NCBI GenBank assembly: GCA_903891475.1
Contig: CAITEP010000023.1
Coordinates: 1-64,000 of the forward strand
DNA: 64,000 bases
Direction of reading: 5' to 3'
Origin: an uncultured Mucilaginibacter sp.
GTDB taxonomy: Bacteria > Bacteroidota > Bacteroidia > Sphingobacteriales > Sphingobacteriaceae
Part shown: positions 43,714 through 52,682 of the stretch, piece by piece
Position numbering within the stretch: the first letter of the stretch is position 1
Layout of the letters: every line of letters starts with the position of its first letter
Notes under the pieces: model-generated
Seen by the model: only the letters and a program-made list of their open reading frames with translations
The model's database searches: none
Told to the model about the DNA's origin: nothing
Program-made: the position numbers and the translations under genes

Positions 43714-44355
43714 ATGGCAAAAGTAAAGTCGTTTTTAAACAACCCCTATTTAGAACATACTTATATAATGTATGATGAAAGTGGCGAATGCGCCATTATT
43801 GATCCGGGTATGGATACCGCTTTCGACCAAAACAGCGTTGTCAATTTTATTAAAATCCACGATTTAAAACCTGTTTTACTTTTAAATACTCATTGCCATA
43901 TCGACCATGTTTTGGGTAATAAATTCGTGTTCGATCAATACGGCCTGAAACCAAAATTCCATAAGGGCGAATTGGCGCAATTGGAACGCATCGTTTCTTA
44001 CGCGCCTGCTATAGGAATACGATATGAAGTATCCCCACTGCCAGATGAATATTTGCCTGAAACCGGTATCATACAATTTGGCAATACAACCTTCGAATTG
44101 ATTTTTGCACCAGGTCACTCACCAGCGCATCTATGTTTTTATGATAAAGATTCAAAAATATTGATGGGTGGCGATGTTTTGTTTAAGGGAACCATTGGCC
44201 GAACAGATCTACCAGGTGGCGATCATGATTTACTGATTAAGAATATTAAGGAAAAGCTGTTTATCCTACCTGATGAATGTGTAGTTTACCCCGGTCACGG
44301 TGCAGAAACAACCATTGGATTGGAGAAAAAAACAAACCCATATTTTAATAGATAA
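43714..44355 (+). CDS. MBL-fold metallo-hydrolase (glyoxalase II-like)
   Basis: A 213-residue metallo-beta-lactamase-fold hydrolase of normal length for YcbL/GloB-type proteins. The metal motif is LLLNTHCHIDHVLGNKFVF (His60, His62, Asp64, His65). Downstream are APGHSPAHLCFY, LMGGDVLFKGTIGRTDLPGGD (bridging Asp) and VYPGHGAETTIGLEKKTNPYF (last His). Related proteins hydrolyse thioesters such as S-lactoylglutathione or act on unknown substrates. It is cytoplasmic. The next gene, a LolC/E-like permease, begins 52 nt downstream. Confidence 0.92.
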   Translation: MAKVKSFLNNPYLEHTYIMYDESGECAIIDPGMDTAFDQNSVVNFIKIHDLKPVLLLNTHCHIDHVLGNKFVFDQYGLKPKFHKGELAQLERIVSYAPAIGIRYEVSPLPDEYLPETGIIQFGNTTFELIFAPGHSPAHLCFYDKDSKILMGGDVLFKGTIGRTDLPGGDHDLLIKNIKEKLFILPDECVVYPGHGAETTIGLEKKTNPYFNR

Positions 44356-44407
44356 CAATTACCGTAAAAAGTAGTTTTATAACGTACATTCACCAATAAA
44401 GTAAAAT

Positions 44408-45634
44408 TTGAACACCTCCGCTTATATTGCCAAAAGGTATCTGTTTTCCCGCAAGAAAATGAATGCTATTAATATCATATCGGGTATTTCTATTGTAGGG
44501 GTGTTAATTGGTAGCGCGGCCTTAATTATTATTTTATCAGGCTTTAATGGCTTAGAACAAACCATTGTTTCACTCTACAGCAATTTTACACCTGAAATAA
44601 AAATTGAGCCTAAATTTGGTAAAACCTTTAACCCTGATACTGGATATTTCAACACGCTAAAAAATGATTCTCGCGTTTTTTCGTACACCAAAGTATTAAG
44701 AGAAAAGGTGTTGATAAAATATGATGATAAACCCATTATCGGCACTATAATGGGCGTAGGTAAAGATTTTACTAAAAATAAACAATTAGACAGCATCATA
44801 GTAAATGGGGCCTTTATCTTAAAAAATGATAAGGAGAATTATGCGGTAATTGGCGCCACCATTCAAAGTAGTTTGGGGGTAAGCGTGCGCGACCAGCTGC
44901 GTTACCTTGAAATATACTCGCCAAGGGCTGATGCGAGCAATGGAGCCAATCCCTTGAATGAATTTGTAGTTAAAACAATTACTCCTTCGGGAGTTTTTGC
45001 CACTACGCCCGATTTTGACAATCTGGTAATTACCCCCATTGATTTTGTTAGAGATTTGTTAAACCAACCTAAAAATGTTTCCTCCATTGATATTAACTTT
45101 AAAAGAGGCACTGATATTGAACCTATCAAAGATTTAATAAAGGAAAAGCTTGGCAATAAGTTTACCGTAAAAAACCGTGGCGAACAAGATGCCAACCTTT
45201 ATAAAACCCTAAATTACGAGCATTGGATTATTTTTTTAATCCTCACTTTTGTACTTATTATTGCCATCTTTAATATTATTGGATCTTTAACCATGCTGGT
45301 AATTGACAAACGGGCAGATATTGCTATTTTAACCAGTTTGGGTGCCAATAAAACCCTCATCCAACGAATCTTCTTTTTCGAGGGTATGATGATTTCAATG
45401 ATAGGATGCATTTCGGGAATTTTTCTGGGTTTTATTTTTTGTATACTGCAAAAAAAATTCGGACTCGTTAAAATGGGAACCAATATTACCGGTGTTGATG
45501 CTTATCCAGTTGCAATTAAGGGTACTGATTTTATATTGGTTTTTTTAACCGTATTGATTATAGCCACAACAGCGTCATTTATCAGCTCGAGGTTAAGCAT
45601 TAAAGGATTAAGCAATATTAAAGACGAGCTTTAA
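44408..45634 (+). CDS. LolC/LolE-like ABC transporter permease (FtsX family)
   Basis: A 408-residue inner-membrane permease of the lipoprotein-releasing type. It starts at TTG, and no ATG gives the conserved beginning YIAKRYLFSRKKMNAINIISGISIVGVLIGSAALIIILSGFNGLE (TM1). A large periplasmic domain (about 50-270) is followed by three TM helices, WIIFLILTFVLIIAIFNIIGSLTMLVIDKRADIAILTSLGAN, GMMISMIGCISGIFLGFIFCI and FILVFLTVLIIATTASFISS. This four-helix FtsX plan fits sorting of lipoproteins to the outer membrane. The ATPase (LolD) is not adjacent, as is usual in Bacteroidota. Confidence 0.9.
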   Translation: MNTSAYIAKRYLFSRKKMNAINIISGISIVGVLIGSAALIIILSGFNGLEQTIVSLYSNFTPEIKIEPKFGKTFNPDTGYFNTLKNDSRVFSYTKVLREKVLIKYDDKPIIGTIMGVGKDFTKNKQLDSIIVNGAFILKNDKENYAVIGATIQSSLGVSVRDQLRYLEIYSPRADASNGANPLNEFVVKTITPSGVFATTPDFDNLVITPIDFVRDLLNQPKNVSSIDINFKRGTDIEPIKDLIKEKLGNKFTVKNRGEQDANLYKTLNYEHWIIFLILTFVLIIAIFNIIGSLTMLVIDKRADIAILTSLGANKTLIQRIFFFEGMMISMIGCISGIFLGFIFCILQKKFGLVKMGTNITGVDAYPVAIKGTDFILVFLTVLIIATTASFISSRLSIKGLSNIKDEL

Positions 45635-45707
45635 TAATCGCATTGTTTTGAAATTGATTTTAAAATAATAGATTTATATTTTTAACAAGGGCTTTAAGTT
45701 TTACATC

Positions 45708-46079
45708 ATGGAATCGAAAAGACAACAAAAATTTGCGGGCGTAATACAACAGGACCTTGCCGCCATTTTTCAACGCGAGGGTATTAATTACCTACCAAAT
45801 ACCCTTATAACCATTACCAAGGTTAGGGTTACTCCCGATTTAGCCATTGCCCGCGTTTTTTTAAGTTTTTTTAATAACAATAACGGTCACCAAGCCTTGC
45901 AAACCATTAAATCGCACGCTTCCGAAATACGGTATAAACTAGGTGCCAGAATAAAAGACCAAGTGCGCATTATACCTCAGCTAGAGTTTTTTGTAGATGA
46001 TACCAGCGAATATGTAGAGCGCATGGACAAAATCTTCGAAAAAATTAGCAAGGAAGATCGCCAGCCAGAAACAGAGTAA
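45708..46079 (+). CDS. rbfA: Ribosome-binding factor A
   Basis: A 123-residue protein with the KH-like fold of RbfA: RQQKFAGVIQQDLAAIFQREG, LITITKVRVTPDLAIARVFLSFF, KSHASEIRYKLGARIKDQVRIIPQLEFFVDDTSEYVERMDKIFEKI. It binds the 30S subunit and helps the late maturation of 16S rRNA. The length is typical. It ends 9 nt before the M23-family gene, so the two are probably co-transcribed. Confidence 0.95.
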   Translation: MESKRQQKFAGVIQQDLAAIFQREGINYLPNTLITITKVRVTPDLAIARVFLSFFNNNNGHQALQTIKSHASEIRYKLGARIKDQVRIIPQLEFFVDDTSEYVERMDKIFEKISKEDRQPETE

Positions 46080-46088
46080 ATCATTACC

Positions 46089-46799
46089 ATGACAGCTAAC
46101 CAACAATTAATAACCTATTTAAACCGGCATGTGGAGTTGATTGGTAAGGTAGTAGATTTTGACCCTGCGACCGACAGGTTATACCATCTTGATTTTACTG
46201 AAGGCAATAAGAGCTTAAAGGAGGATATATTTAGGGATACCGAAAAATTTTCGGACTGGATTACCAAGCGCCTTCAAATTAACAATGCCAGGTATGGCAT
46301 AGGCGGGTATTTTGAACACCGAACCATATATGCCCGCAGTGAACATTTTGACACTATCGATGAGCCCAGGCGGTTGCATTTGGGCATGGATATTTGGGCC
46401 GAGGCCGGGACCAAGGTGTACGTACCCTTAGGCGGAACCATTCACAGCTTTAAAAACAACAATCACTTTGGCGATTATGGTCCTACCATTATTTTACAAC
46501 ATAATTTGGATGGCTTAGCTCTTTACAGTCTTTACGGGCACTTAAGTAAAGCAAGTTTATCTGGTTTGGAAGTAGGAGCCATCCTAGCGCCAAACCAAAT
46601 GCTGGCTACCTTTGGCAATAGTACCGAAAATGGGCATTGGCCGTCGCATCTGCATTTTCAATTGATGTTTGATTTAGAAGGTAATGAGGGCGATTATCCC
46701 GGAGTATGCCGTTTTTCCGAAATGGAAAGGTACAAACCCAATATACCTGATCCGCAACTTGTTTTGAGGTTTCCGGATGCGGTAAATAAATCTTTTTAG
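46089..46799 (+). CDS. M23-family metallopeptidase-like protein without signal peptide
   Basis: A 236-residue protein with a LytM/M23 domain. The zinc ligands are visible as His97 and Asp101 (HLGMD) and His189 (SHLHF), with catalytic His151 in YGHLS and His187 in the same late motif. Surrounding features are AEAGTKVYVPLGGTIHSFKNN and IILQHNLDGLALYSLYGHLS. The N-terminal 75 residues do not look like a signal peptide or anchor, which is unusual for a peptidoglycan endopeptidase. A cytoplasmic role or non-classical export is possible. The gene follows rbfA closely and ends at a hairpin terminator. Confidence 0.85.
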   Translation: MTANQQLITYLNRHVELIGKVVDFDPATDRLYHLDFTEGNKSLKEDIFRDTEKFSDWITKRLQINNARYGIGGYFEHRTIYARSEHFDTIDEPRRLHLGMDIWAEAGTKVYVPLGGTIHSFKNNNHFGDYGPTIILQHNLDGLALYSLYGHLSKASLSGLEVGAILAPNQMLATFGNSTENGHWPSHLHFQLMFDLEGNEGDYPGVCRFSEMERYKPNIPDPQLVLRFPDAVNKSF

Positions 46800-46827
46800 T
46801 TACAAGCTACTGGCTCTTTAAAAATTT

Positions 46828-46883
46828 GGATTACCTTCAAAAATAATTCGAATAAACCCAATCAGGTAATCCGATTTTTATTT
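46828..46883 (+). terminator. Terminator after the M23 gene
   Basis: Arms GGATTACCT and AGGTAATCC (9 bp, 27-nt loop) are followed by GATTTTTATTT. It lies about 30 nt after the stop codon. Confidence 0.5.
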
Positions 46884-46924
46884 AGCTTAGAATGTTTATA
46901 AACCAATAAATAAATCATACTCCA

Positions 46925-48901
46925 ATGAAAATTAAAGTTTTGTGGTTGCCAGTAATGGTATTAGCATTTTCAACGACCTTTGGTCAGGCTGTAAAAACTT
47001 ATCAAATAAAATCGCCTGATGGCAAATTGGTTTTAAGCGTAGCTGCGGGTAAAAATATCACTTGGGCAGTGAAGCATATGGGTACTGATGTAATTATGCC
47101 TTCCGAAATATCCTTAACTACCATTAACAATGAAATTTTAGGCAAAAATGCAATTCTTAAAAAGGCTGACAAGGATACTGTTTACGAAATTTTTGATACG
47201 TGGGTGTATAAAAAAAATAGTGTAACCGATAATTATAACCAACTTACCCTCACCTTCAAAGGCGATTATGGCCTGGTATTTAGGGTATTTAACAATGGGG
47301 TGGCTTATCGGTTTTTTATTCGCCGAAAAGGCGAAATAACCATTTTGAATGAGGAAGCCAATTTTAATTTTAAGGACGATTACAAAGCTTATTTGCCTTT
47401 TGTAAACGACCCGCGCAATAAAGATAAGTTTAACAATTCCTTTGAAGCGCATTATGATTTGCTCAACCTATCAAAAATTAAAAAAGACACCCTTGCCTTT
47501 TTACCAGTGTTGGTGGATGCAGGCTCGCCAATTAAAGCAGCTATTTTAGAGGCTGATTTACAAGACTACCCTGGAATGTATGTAACACCAGGTGACCGAA
47601 ACAACCTGCATGGCGTATTCCCGGCATACCCATCAGAAGAAGCTTTAGGTGGCTATAATAATATCAATTTTGTAGTAACCAAGCGTGAAAACTATATTGC
47701 AAAAACTAGCGGCTCGCGTAATTTTCCGTGGAGATTAGTGGTAATTAGCGACGAAGACAAGCAACTTGCTGATAATGATTTGGTGCAATGCCTATCAGCG
47801 CCATCAAAAATTAAAGAGGATAGCTGGATTAAGCCCGGTAAAGTTGCTTGGGACTGGTGGAATGATTGGAATGTTACCCATGTAAACTTTAAAGCTGGTA
47901 TAAATGTAGAAACCTATAAATACTATATTGACTTTGCTGTTGCCAATAAGCTAGCCTACCTTATTATTGACGAAGGTTGGAGTGATGACCACGACCTGAA
48001 CCAAAATAAAATTGACGTTCAACAAATTGTCGACTACGGTAAACAAAAAGGGATTGGTGTTATTTTATGGGCCACTTGGTATTCGATAACAAGGGATACC
48101 GAGGGCTTATTTACCAAATTTGAGCAAATGGGAGTAAAGGGTTTTAAAATTGATTTTATTGACCGAGACGATCAAAAGGCAGTAAGCTCGTTATATGAAA
48201 TTGCCCAAAAAGCGGCTAATCACCATTTACTGGTTGATTATCATGGTATGTATAAGCCAAGTGGCATACAACGTACGTTTCCTAATATTATAAATTGCGA
48301 AGGGGTTAAAGGACTAGAAAATATGAAATGGGGAACTGATAACCAACCAGGATATGACGTAAGTATCCCTTTTATCAGGATGCTATCAGGCCCTATGGAT
48401 TATACGCCGGGTGGTATGCGTAATGCTTCAAAATCAGCTTTCAGGCCAGTAAACGAAAACCCGATGACGCAGGGTACACGTTGCCACCAGTTGGCTATGT
48501 ACACCATATTTGAAGCACCTTTACAAATGCTAGCGGATAACCCCACTATTTATAAGCAAGAACAAGAAAGTACAGATTTTATTGATTCCATACCTACCAC
48601 TTTTGATGCTACCACGGCACTTGATGGTAAGGTTGGCGAATATGTAAGCATCGCTCGCAAAAAAGGAACTACTTGGTTTGTTGGTGCCATGACTAACTGG
48701 GATGCTCGCGATATTACCATCAACCTTTCGTTTTTAGGCAAAGGAGCATATAAGGCAATTATTTTTGAAGATGGCATTAACGCCAATAAAGACGCGGCTG
48801 ATTATACAGCAAAAACCTTAACAGTAACCGCCAACGATAAAATAGCTGTTAAAATGGCATCAGGAGGTGGCTGGGCGGCAAGGTTTGAGAAAGTAAATTG
48901 A
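46925..48901 (+). CDS. Glycoside hydrolase family 97 alpha-glycosidase
   Basis: A 658-residue secreted enzyme with a signal peptide (about 1-20, ending TTFGQ). The N-terminal beta-sandwich (about 24-285) starts VKTYQIKSPDGKLVLSVAAGKNITWAVKHMG, as is usual for GH97. The TIM barrel (about 290-560) contains KVAWDWWNDWN, LAYLIIDEGWSDD, GFKIDFIDRDDQ, NCEGVKGLENMKWG and GPMDYTPGGMRN. A C-terminal beta domain ends the protein. Glu residues in IDEGWS and NCEGVKGLE fit the inverting GH97 subgroup (SusB-like), which has glutamates in place of the retaining nucleophile; this subgroup call is tentative. The likely substrate is alpha-glucoside or alpha-galactoside oligosaccharide. It stands alone, with no SusC/D genes nearby. 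Confidence 0.93.
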   Translation: MKIKVLWLPVMVLAFSTTFGQAVKTYQIKSPDGKLVLSVAAGKNITWAVKHMGTDVIMPSEISLTTINNEILGKNAILKKADKDTVYEIFDTWVYKKNSVTDNYNQLTLTFKGDYGLVFRVFNNGVAYRFFIRRKGEITILNEEANFNFKDDYKAYLPFVNDPRNKDKFNNSFEAHYDLLNLSKIKKDTLAFLPVLVDAGSPIKAAILEADLQDYPGMYVTPGDRNNLHGVFPAYPSEEALGGYNNINFVVTKRENYIAKTSGSRNFPWRLVVISDEDKQLADNDLVQCLSAPSKIKEDSWIKPGKVAWDWWNDWNVTHVNFKAGINVETYKYYIDFAVANKLAYLIIDEGWSDDHDLNQNKIDVQQIVDYGKQKGIGVILWATWYSITRDTEGLFTKFEQMGVKGFKIDFIDRDDQKAVSSLYEIAQKAANHHLLVDYHGMYKPSGIQRTFPNIINCEGVKGLENMKWGTDNQPGYDVSIPFIRMLSGPMDYTPGGMRNASKSAFRPVNENPMTQGTRCHQLAMYTIFEAPLQMLADNPTIYKQEQESTDFIDSIPTTFDATTALDGKVGEYVSIARKKGTTWFVGAMTNWDARDITINLSFLGKGAYKAIIFEDGINANKDAADYTAKTLTVTANDKIAVKMASGGGWAARFEKVN

Positions 48902-48907
48902 GATTAA

Positions 48908-48954
48908 AAAACTATTATGCCCTCTAGTAAATAACCAGAGGGCATAACAGTTTT
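48908..48954. terminator. Bidirectional terminator hairpin
   Basis: Two 18-nt arms (48908-48925 and 48937-48954) pair with a single A-C mismatch and an 11-nt loop. It lies between convergent GH97 and M28 genes and touches the stop codon of the latter. Confidence 0.75.
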
Positions 48955-51169
48955 ATAGGGCGTTTGCGCTATTTAGGTAAGCAGCTAAATTGTTGATTCT
49001 TTTTGCAACTACCAGGATTTGCTCCTGAGCCTCTTTCCAATTTCGTTGCTCAATGGCTTCCCTAATTCCCGGTAGTGTTTTAACACCATATCCGGTATAA
49101 AACCCTGGGGCATAAATGGTATGCTTGTACCAAGTACGACGTGGCAAACCTTCGCTTAGTAATTGTTGTTCTGCTTGGTAAAGCATTTTGTTCAATTTAT
49201 CATGGCTGGTATTTTTTTGTATGGCAGTTGCCCAATTTGCAGATAACCTGTCTGCACTTTTCTTTAATGAATCTAACGAAATTGTTAATGTCGAAAAATC
49301 AAGCTGCGGTACATCTGCTTTAACTTCAGGCATTTTTTCATTTTTTGTTGGGTCGGCTGCCAGTTTATAATCATTTGCCTTGATAAGTTGATTGTCAACT
49401 TCTGTGTTTTCGCGCATGTTGTTTACCAACTCTTGTACCTCCTTGGCATATTTTTCAATTGTTTTATGCAATGTTCTAAAATCAAAAGGTAATAAGTCAG
49501 CATCTGCCATACGTAATATAGCATGTCCAGCTGTTTGAGATAGCGTTATGCCATATTTAAAATCAGGATCTTTAAACCTTACATAGTAATCGTACGAATC
49601 ATAAATAGAATGGTATTCACCGCCTTCATCTTCGCCACCAAAGCCTATATCAAGTGTAGGTACGCCTAAATGTTGTAAAAACGAAGAAAAGTCGGACCCA
49701 GAGCCTAATGCCTCTAATTTCAAACCTTTAGTTTCCAGCATTTCTTTTTTTGATTTAATGGTTTTGCCATCAACCAATTCCTTGGCTCTTTTTCGATCCA
49801 ATACGCTAACATTTGTTTGTGGGTCGATAACGGTTTTGGTAATTTCATCCATAAAACCTTCCAGTGCCTGTGAACCTCCTGTGTTAATAAAACCACGACC
49901 GCTGCCATCTGTGTTTAAATAAATTGCCGCTTTTTGTTGTATCTCCTTATCATGAGCTTCAGCATATTCGGTTGATCCTATTAAGCCCGGTTCTTCTCCA
50001 TCCCACGAACAAAAAACAATGCTTCGCTTTGGCTTCCAACCTGTTTTAAGCAAGGCGCCTAATGCACGGGCTTCTTCTAGCATAGCTGCTTGTCCGCTTA
50101 AAGGGTCGCTGGCTCCATTTACCCAACCATCATGGTGATTGCCACGCATTACCCATTCATCGGGCTGCTCCGAACCTTTAATTTTAGCTATTACATCATA
50201 AGCTTGTACCATATCCCAATTAAAGGCCAATTTTAGGTGAACCATTGCCTTTCCCGGGCCAACATGATAGGTTATAGGTAATGAACCTTGCCAAGCCTCA
50301 GGGGCAACTGTACCATCAAGGGCACTCAGTAATGGTAGCGCGTCATGGTAACTGATGGGCAATACCGGGATTTTTAAAATGGTTGGCGCATCATTCCTAT
50401 CCAGTCTTTTGGCGTCCTTGGTGGCACCAACACCCGGGGTAAGTGGGTCGCCCGGGTAAATAACCATATCCATTACCGAGCCACGCTGAACACCATATTC
50501 GTTTTTAAAAGATCCTTTCGGATAAACCTCGCCTGCAGTATAACCATCATCCTTAGGATCTGAATAAATAATGCAGCCAATAGCACCATGCTCATAAGCT
50601 ACTTTAGGTTTTATACCCCGCCATGAATGACCGTATTTTGCAATTACAATTTTGCCTTTTACATCAATGCCCAGCTTTTCAAGCTGTTCATAATCATCCG
50701 GTAAGCCATAGTTTACAAAAACCAGTTGTCCATTCACATCTCCATCCGCACTCCAGGCATTATAGGTAGGTAGTTGATTTTCTTGTCCGGAAGTTGCATC
50801 CTCAGCCAATGCAGGCTCTTTAAGTACAGCATTATATTGAGTGGGTGAGGTTAACTCGAGCACTCTTGTTTTTGGTGATGGGAATAACACTGTAAAGCTT
50901 TCTATGTGCGCATCCAAACCATAGCTCTTATACTTTTGCAGTAGTTTTTCTGCCACAGCTTTGCTACCCGGCGAACCTAAATTATGCGGATAGGCCGACA
51001 ATTCCTTGATGGTTTCTCCAATTCTTTGCGCACTCAATGACGCGTCGAATTTTTGTTCCGTTTTTAACTCAGCAGCGGCTGAAGTTTCGGTAAACCCCGA
51101 AATGGTTTTTTGTTGCGCGATTGCATACCCACAAAAGGTGATAAGAGGGATAATAAGCGTTTTCTTCAT
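48953..51169 (-). CDS. M28-family zinc carboxypeptidase (PSMA-like)
   Basis: A 738-residue secreted peptidase with a signal peptide (about 1-18). Its layout follows glutamate carboxypeptidase II. A PA domain (about 110-290) includes GQLVFVNYGLPDDYEQLEKLGIDVKGKIVIAKYG. The M28 catalytic core (about 320-570) has MRGNHHDGWVNGASDPLSG (zinc His and bridging Asp), CSWDGEEPGLIGSTEYAE (catalytic Glu and zinc Glu), YLNTDGSGRG (zinc Asp) and GGEYHSIYDSYDYY (zinc His). A C-terminal helical dimerisation-like domain (about 590-738) has RRTWYKHTIYAPGFYTGYGVKTLPGIREAIE. All zinc ligands are present. It probably trims exported peptides. It follows trpC at 88 nt but has no functional link to it. Confidence 0.92.
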   Translation of the reverse strand: MKKTLIIPLITFCGYAIAQQKTISGFTETSAAAELKTEQKFDASLSAQRIGETIKELSAYPHNLGSPGSKAVAEKLLQKYKSYGLDAHIESFTVLFPSPKTRVLELTSPTQYNAVLKEPALAEDATSGQENQLPTYNAWSADGDVNGQLVFVNYGLPDDYEQLEKLGIDVKGKIVIAKYGHSWRGIKPKVAYEHGAIGCIIYSDPKDDGYTAGEVYPKGSFKNEYGVQRGSVMDMVIYPGDPLTPGVGATKDAKRLDRNDAPTILKIPVLPISYHDALPLLSALDGTVAPEAWQGSLPITYHVGPGKAMVHLKLAFNWDMVQAYDVIAKIKGSEQPDEWVMRGNHHDGWVNGASDPLSGQAAMLEEARALGALLKTGWKPKRSIVFCSWDGEEPGLIGSTEYAEAHDKEIQQKAAIYLNTDGSGRGFINTGGSQALEGFMDEITKTVIDPQTNVSVLDRKRAKELVDGKTIKSKKEMLETKGLKLEALGSGSDFSSFLQHLGVPTLDIGFGGEDEGGEYHSIYDSYDYYVRFKDPDFKYGITLSQTAGHAILRMADADLLPFDFRTLHKTIEKYAKEVQELVNNMRENTEVDNQLIKANDYKLAADPTKNEKMPEVKADVPQLDFSTLTISLDSLKKSADRLSANWATAIQKNTSHDKLNKMLYQAEQQLLSEGLPRRTWYKHTIYAPGFYTGYGVKTLPGIREAIEQRNWKEAQEQILVVAKRINNLAAYLNSANAL

Positions 51170-51257
51170 ACATTACTTTGCTAATGCGTGAAAATAAACA
51201 AATAAGCCTTAAATTCAATTCAAAAAAGAATTCGTCTGCAAATTAATAGCATATTTA

Positions 51258-52040
51258 TTATAAATGTCCCACAAATTCCATCATGGCGGAACCCGGATCG
51301 GGCTGCTTCATAAAGTTCTCGCCAATTAAAAAACCATTAAAGCCTGCTTTTTTTAACTCCTTAATAATATCGGGGTTGCTAATGGCACTTTCTGATACCT
51401 TTAAAAATTCATCGGGTATATGTTTTGCCAATTCAAAGGAAGTTTGAACTGATACAGTAAAATCAGCCAAATTACGGTTGTTTACCCCTATGGCATCCAA
51501 ATCTGAATGAATACCTTTTTGAAGCTCTGCTAAATTATGTACTTCTAGCAATACACTTAATCCCAAGCTTTTTGCCAATGTGGCCATTTTGTTTATTTCT
51601 TCGGCGGTTAATATGGCGGCTATTAATAAGATGATGTCAGCTCCCAACGATTTTGCTTCTATAATTTGATACTCATCAATCATAAAATCCTTACGCAATA
51701 CGGGGATGGTATTGGCTTGCCTCACCTTTACCAAGTCGAGCTTACGACCCATGAAAAAATTCCGGTCAGTTAACACTGATATAGCCGAAGCTCCAGCAGC
51801 AGCATAGCCTTTGGTAACTACCTCAGGTTTTACCTTATCATTAATAATTCCTTTTGAGGGCGATTTGCGTTTAAACTCTGCTATTATCCCTGTTTTTTGA
51901 GGGTCAAGTAAAAAATCTTTCAATGAATAGCATTCCCTATGGAAAAAATCAGACTCCTCCAAGCCAGTGTAGGTAGTAGCCAACTTAGCGCGGGCAACCT
52001 CTTTGCGTTTATTCAGTACTATTTTATCAAGTATATTCAT
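51258..52040 (-). CDS. trpC: Indole-3-glycerol phosphate synthase
   Basis: A 260-residue TIM-barrel enzyme that converts CdRP into indole-3-glycerol phosphate. Motifs are MNILDKIVLNKRKEV at the start, IIAEFKRKSPSKGIIN (catalytic Lys and substrate site), GASAISVLTDRNFFMG, PVLRKDFMIDEYQI (catalytic Lys), GADIILLIAAIL, LLEVHN, IGVNNRNL and KVSESAISNPD. The length is normal for a stand-alone TrpC with no TrpF fusion. It starts 7 nt after trpG ends. The gene normally found between them in related genomes, trpD, is not here. Confidence 0.95.
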   Translation of the reverse strand: MNILDKIVLNKRKEVARAKLATTYTGLEESDFFHRECYSLKDFLLDPQKTGIIAEFKRKSPSKGIINDKVKPEVVTKGYAAAGASAISVLTDRNFFMGRKLDLVKVRQANTIPVLRKDFMIDEYQIIEAKSLGADIILLIAAILTAEEINKMATLAKSLGLSVLLEVHNLAELQKGIHSDLDAIGVNNRNLADFTVSVQTSFELAKHIPDEFLKVSESAISNPDIIKELKKAGFNGFLIGENFMKQPDPGSAMMEFVGHL

Positions 52041-52047
52041 CTATCAA

Positions 52048-52629
52048 TTAATTTAATGATAGCCAGTTTTGCATCATCTCCTTACCAAATTCGGTCAGCA
52101 CCGATTCGGGATGGAACTGCACCCCACGCACATCCAATGTTTTATGCCTTAAGGCCATTACTGAATTGTCTGCCTCGTCAATAGCGGTAATTTCCAAAGC
52201 ATCCGGGATGGCGTTTTCGTCTACCACCCATGAATGGTAGCGGCCAACTTTAAAGCTATCAGGCAAGTTTAAAAATAGCCTTTCTTGCTTGTCTGATACC
52301 TTTATGGGGGTGGCTATGCCATGCATGGGTTGTTTTAAATTATACAACTTCCCACCAAAAACCTCGGCAATGGCTTGCTGACCAAGACAGACTCCAAAAA
52401 TACTTTTACTAGGCGAATATTTTTCAATCACCTCCAACAACAAACCTGCTTCAGAGGGTATGCCGGGGCCCGGCGAAAGAATTATTTTATCAAAATCATC
52501 AACCTCCGAAATTTCAAATCTATCATTTCTCCATACCTCACATTGCAAACCGAGCTCATTTACCAAATGCACCAAATTATAGGTGAATGAATCGTAATTA
52601 TCTATAATTAATATGTTCTTATTTTTCAT
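52048..52629 (-). CDS. trpG: Anthranilate synthase component II (glutamine amidotransferase)
   Basis: A 193-residue class I glutamine amidotransferase that supplies ammonia to TrpE. The start IIDNYDSFTYNLVHL, the oxyanion strand LSPGPGIPSEAG, the nucleophile motif FGVCLGQQAIAEVFGG (Cys81) and the catalytic His173/Glu175 in GVQFHPES are complete. It could also serve p-aminobenzoate synthesis (PabA role), as in other bacteria with one shared subunit. The operon position favours TrpG. It lies 53 nt after trpE and 7 nt before trpC. Confidence 0.93.
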   Translation of the reverse strand: MKNKNILIIDNYDSFTYNLVHLVNELGLQCEVWRNDRFEISEVDDFDKIILSPGPGIPSEAGLLLEVIEKYSPSKSIFGVCLGQQAIAEVFGGKLYNLKQPMHGIATPIKVSDKQERLFLNLPDSFKVGRYHSWVVDENAIPDALEITAIDEADNSVMALRHKTLDVRGVQFHPESVLTEFGKEMMQNWLSLN

Positions 52630-52682
52630 TTTATATTTGTTTGGCCTAATAAAAGGCTTTATATATTGTTCAATTTGTCTTT

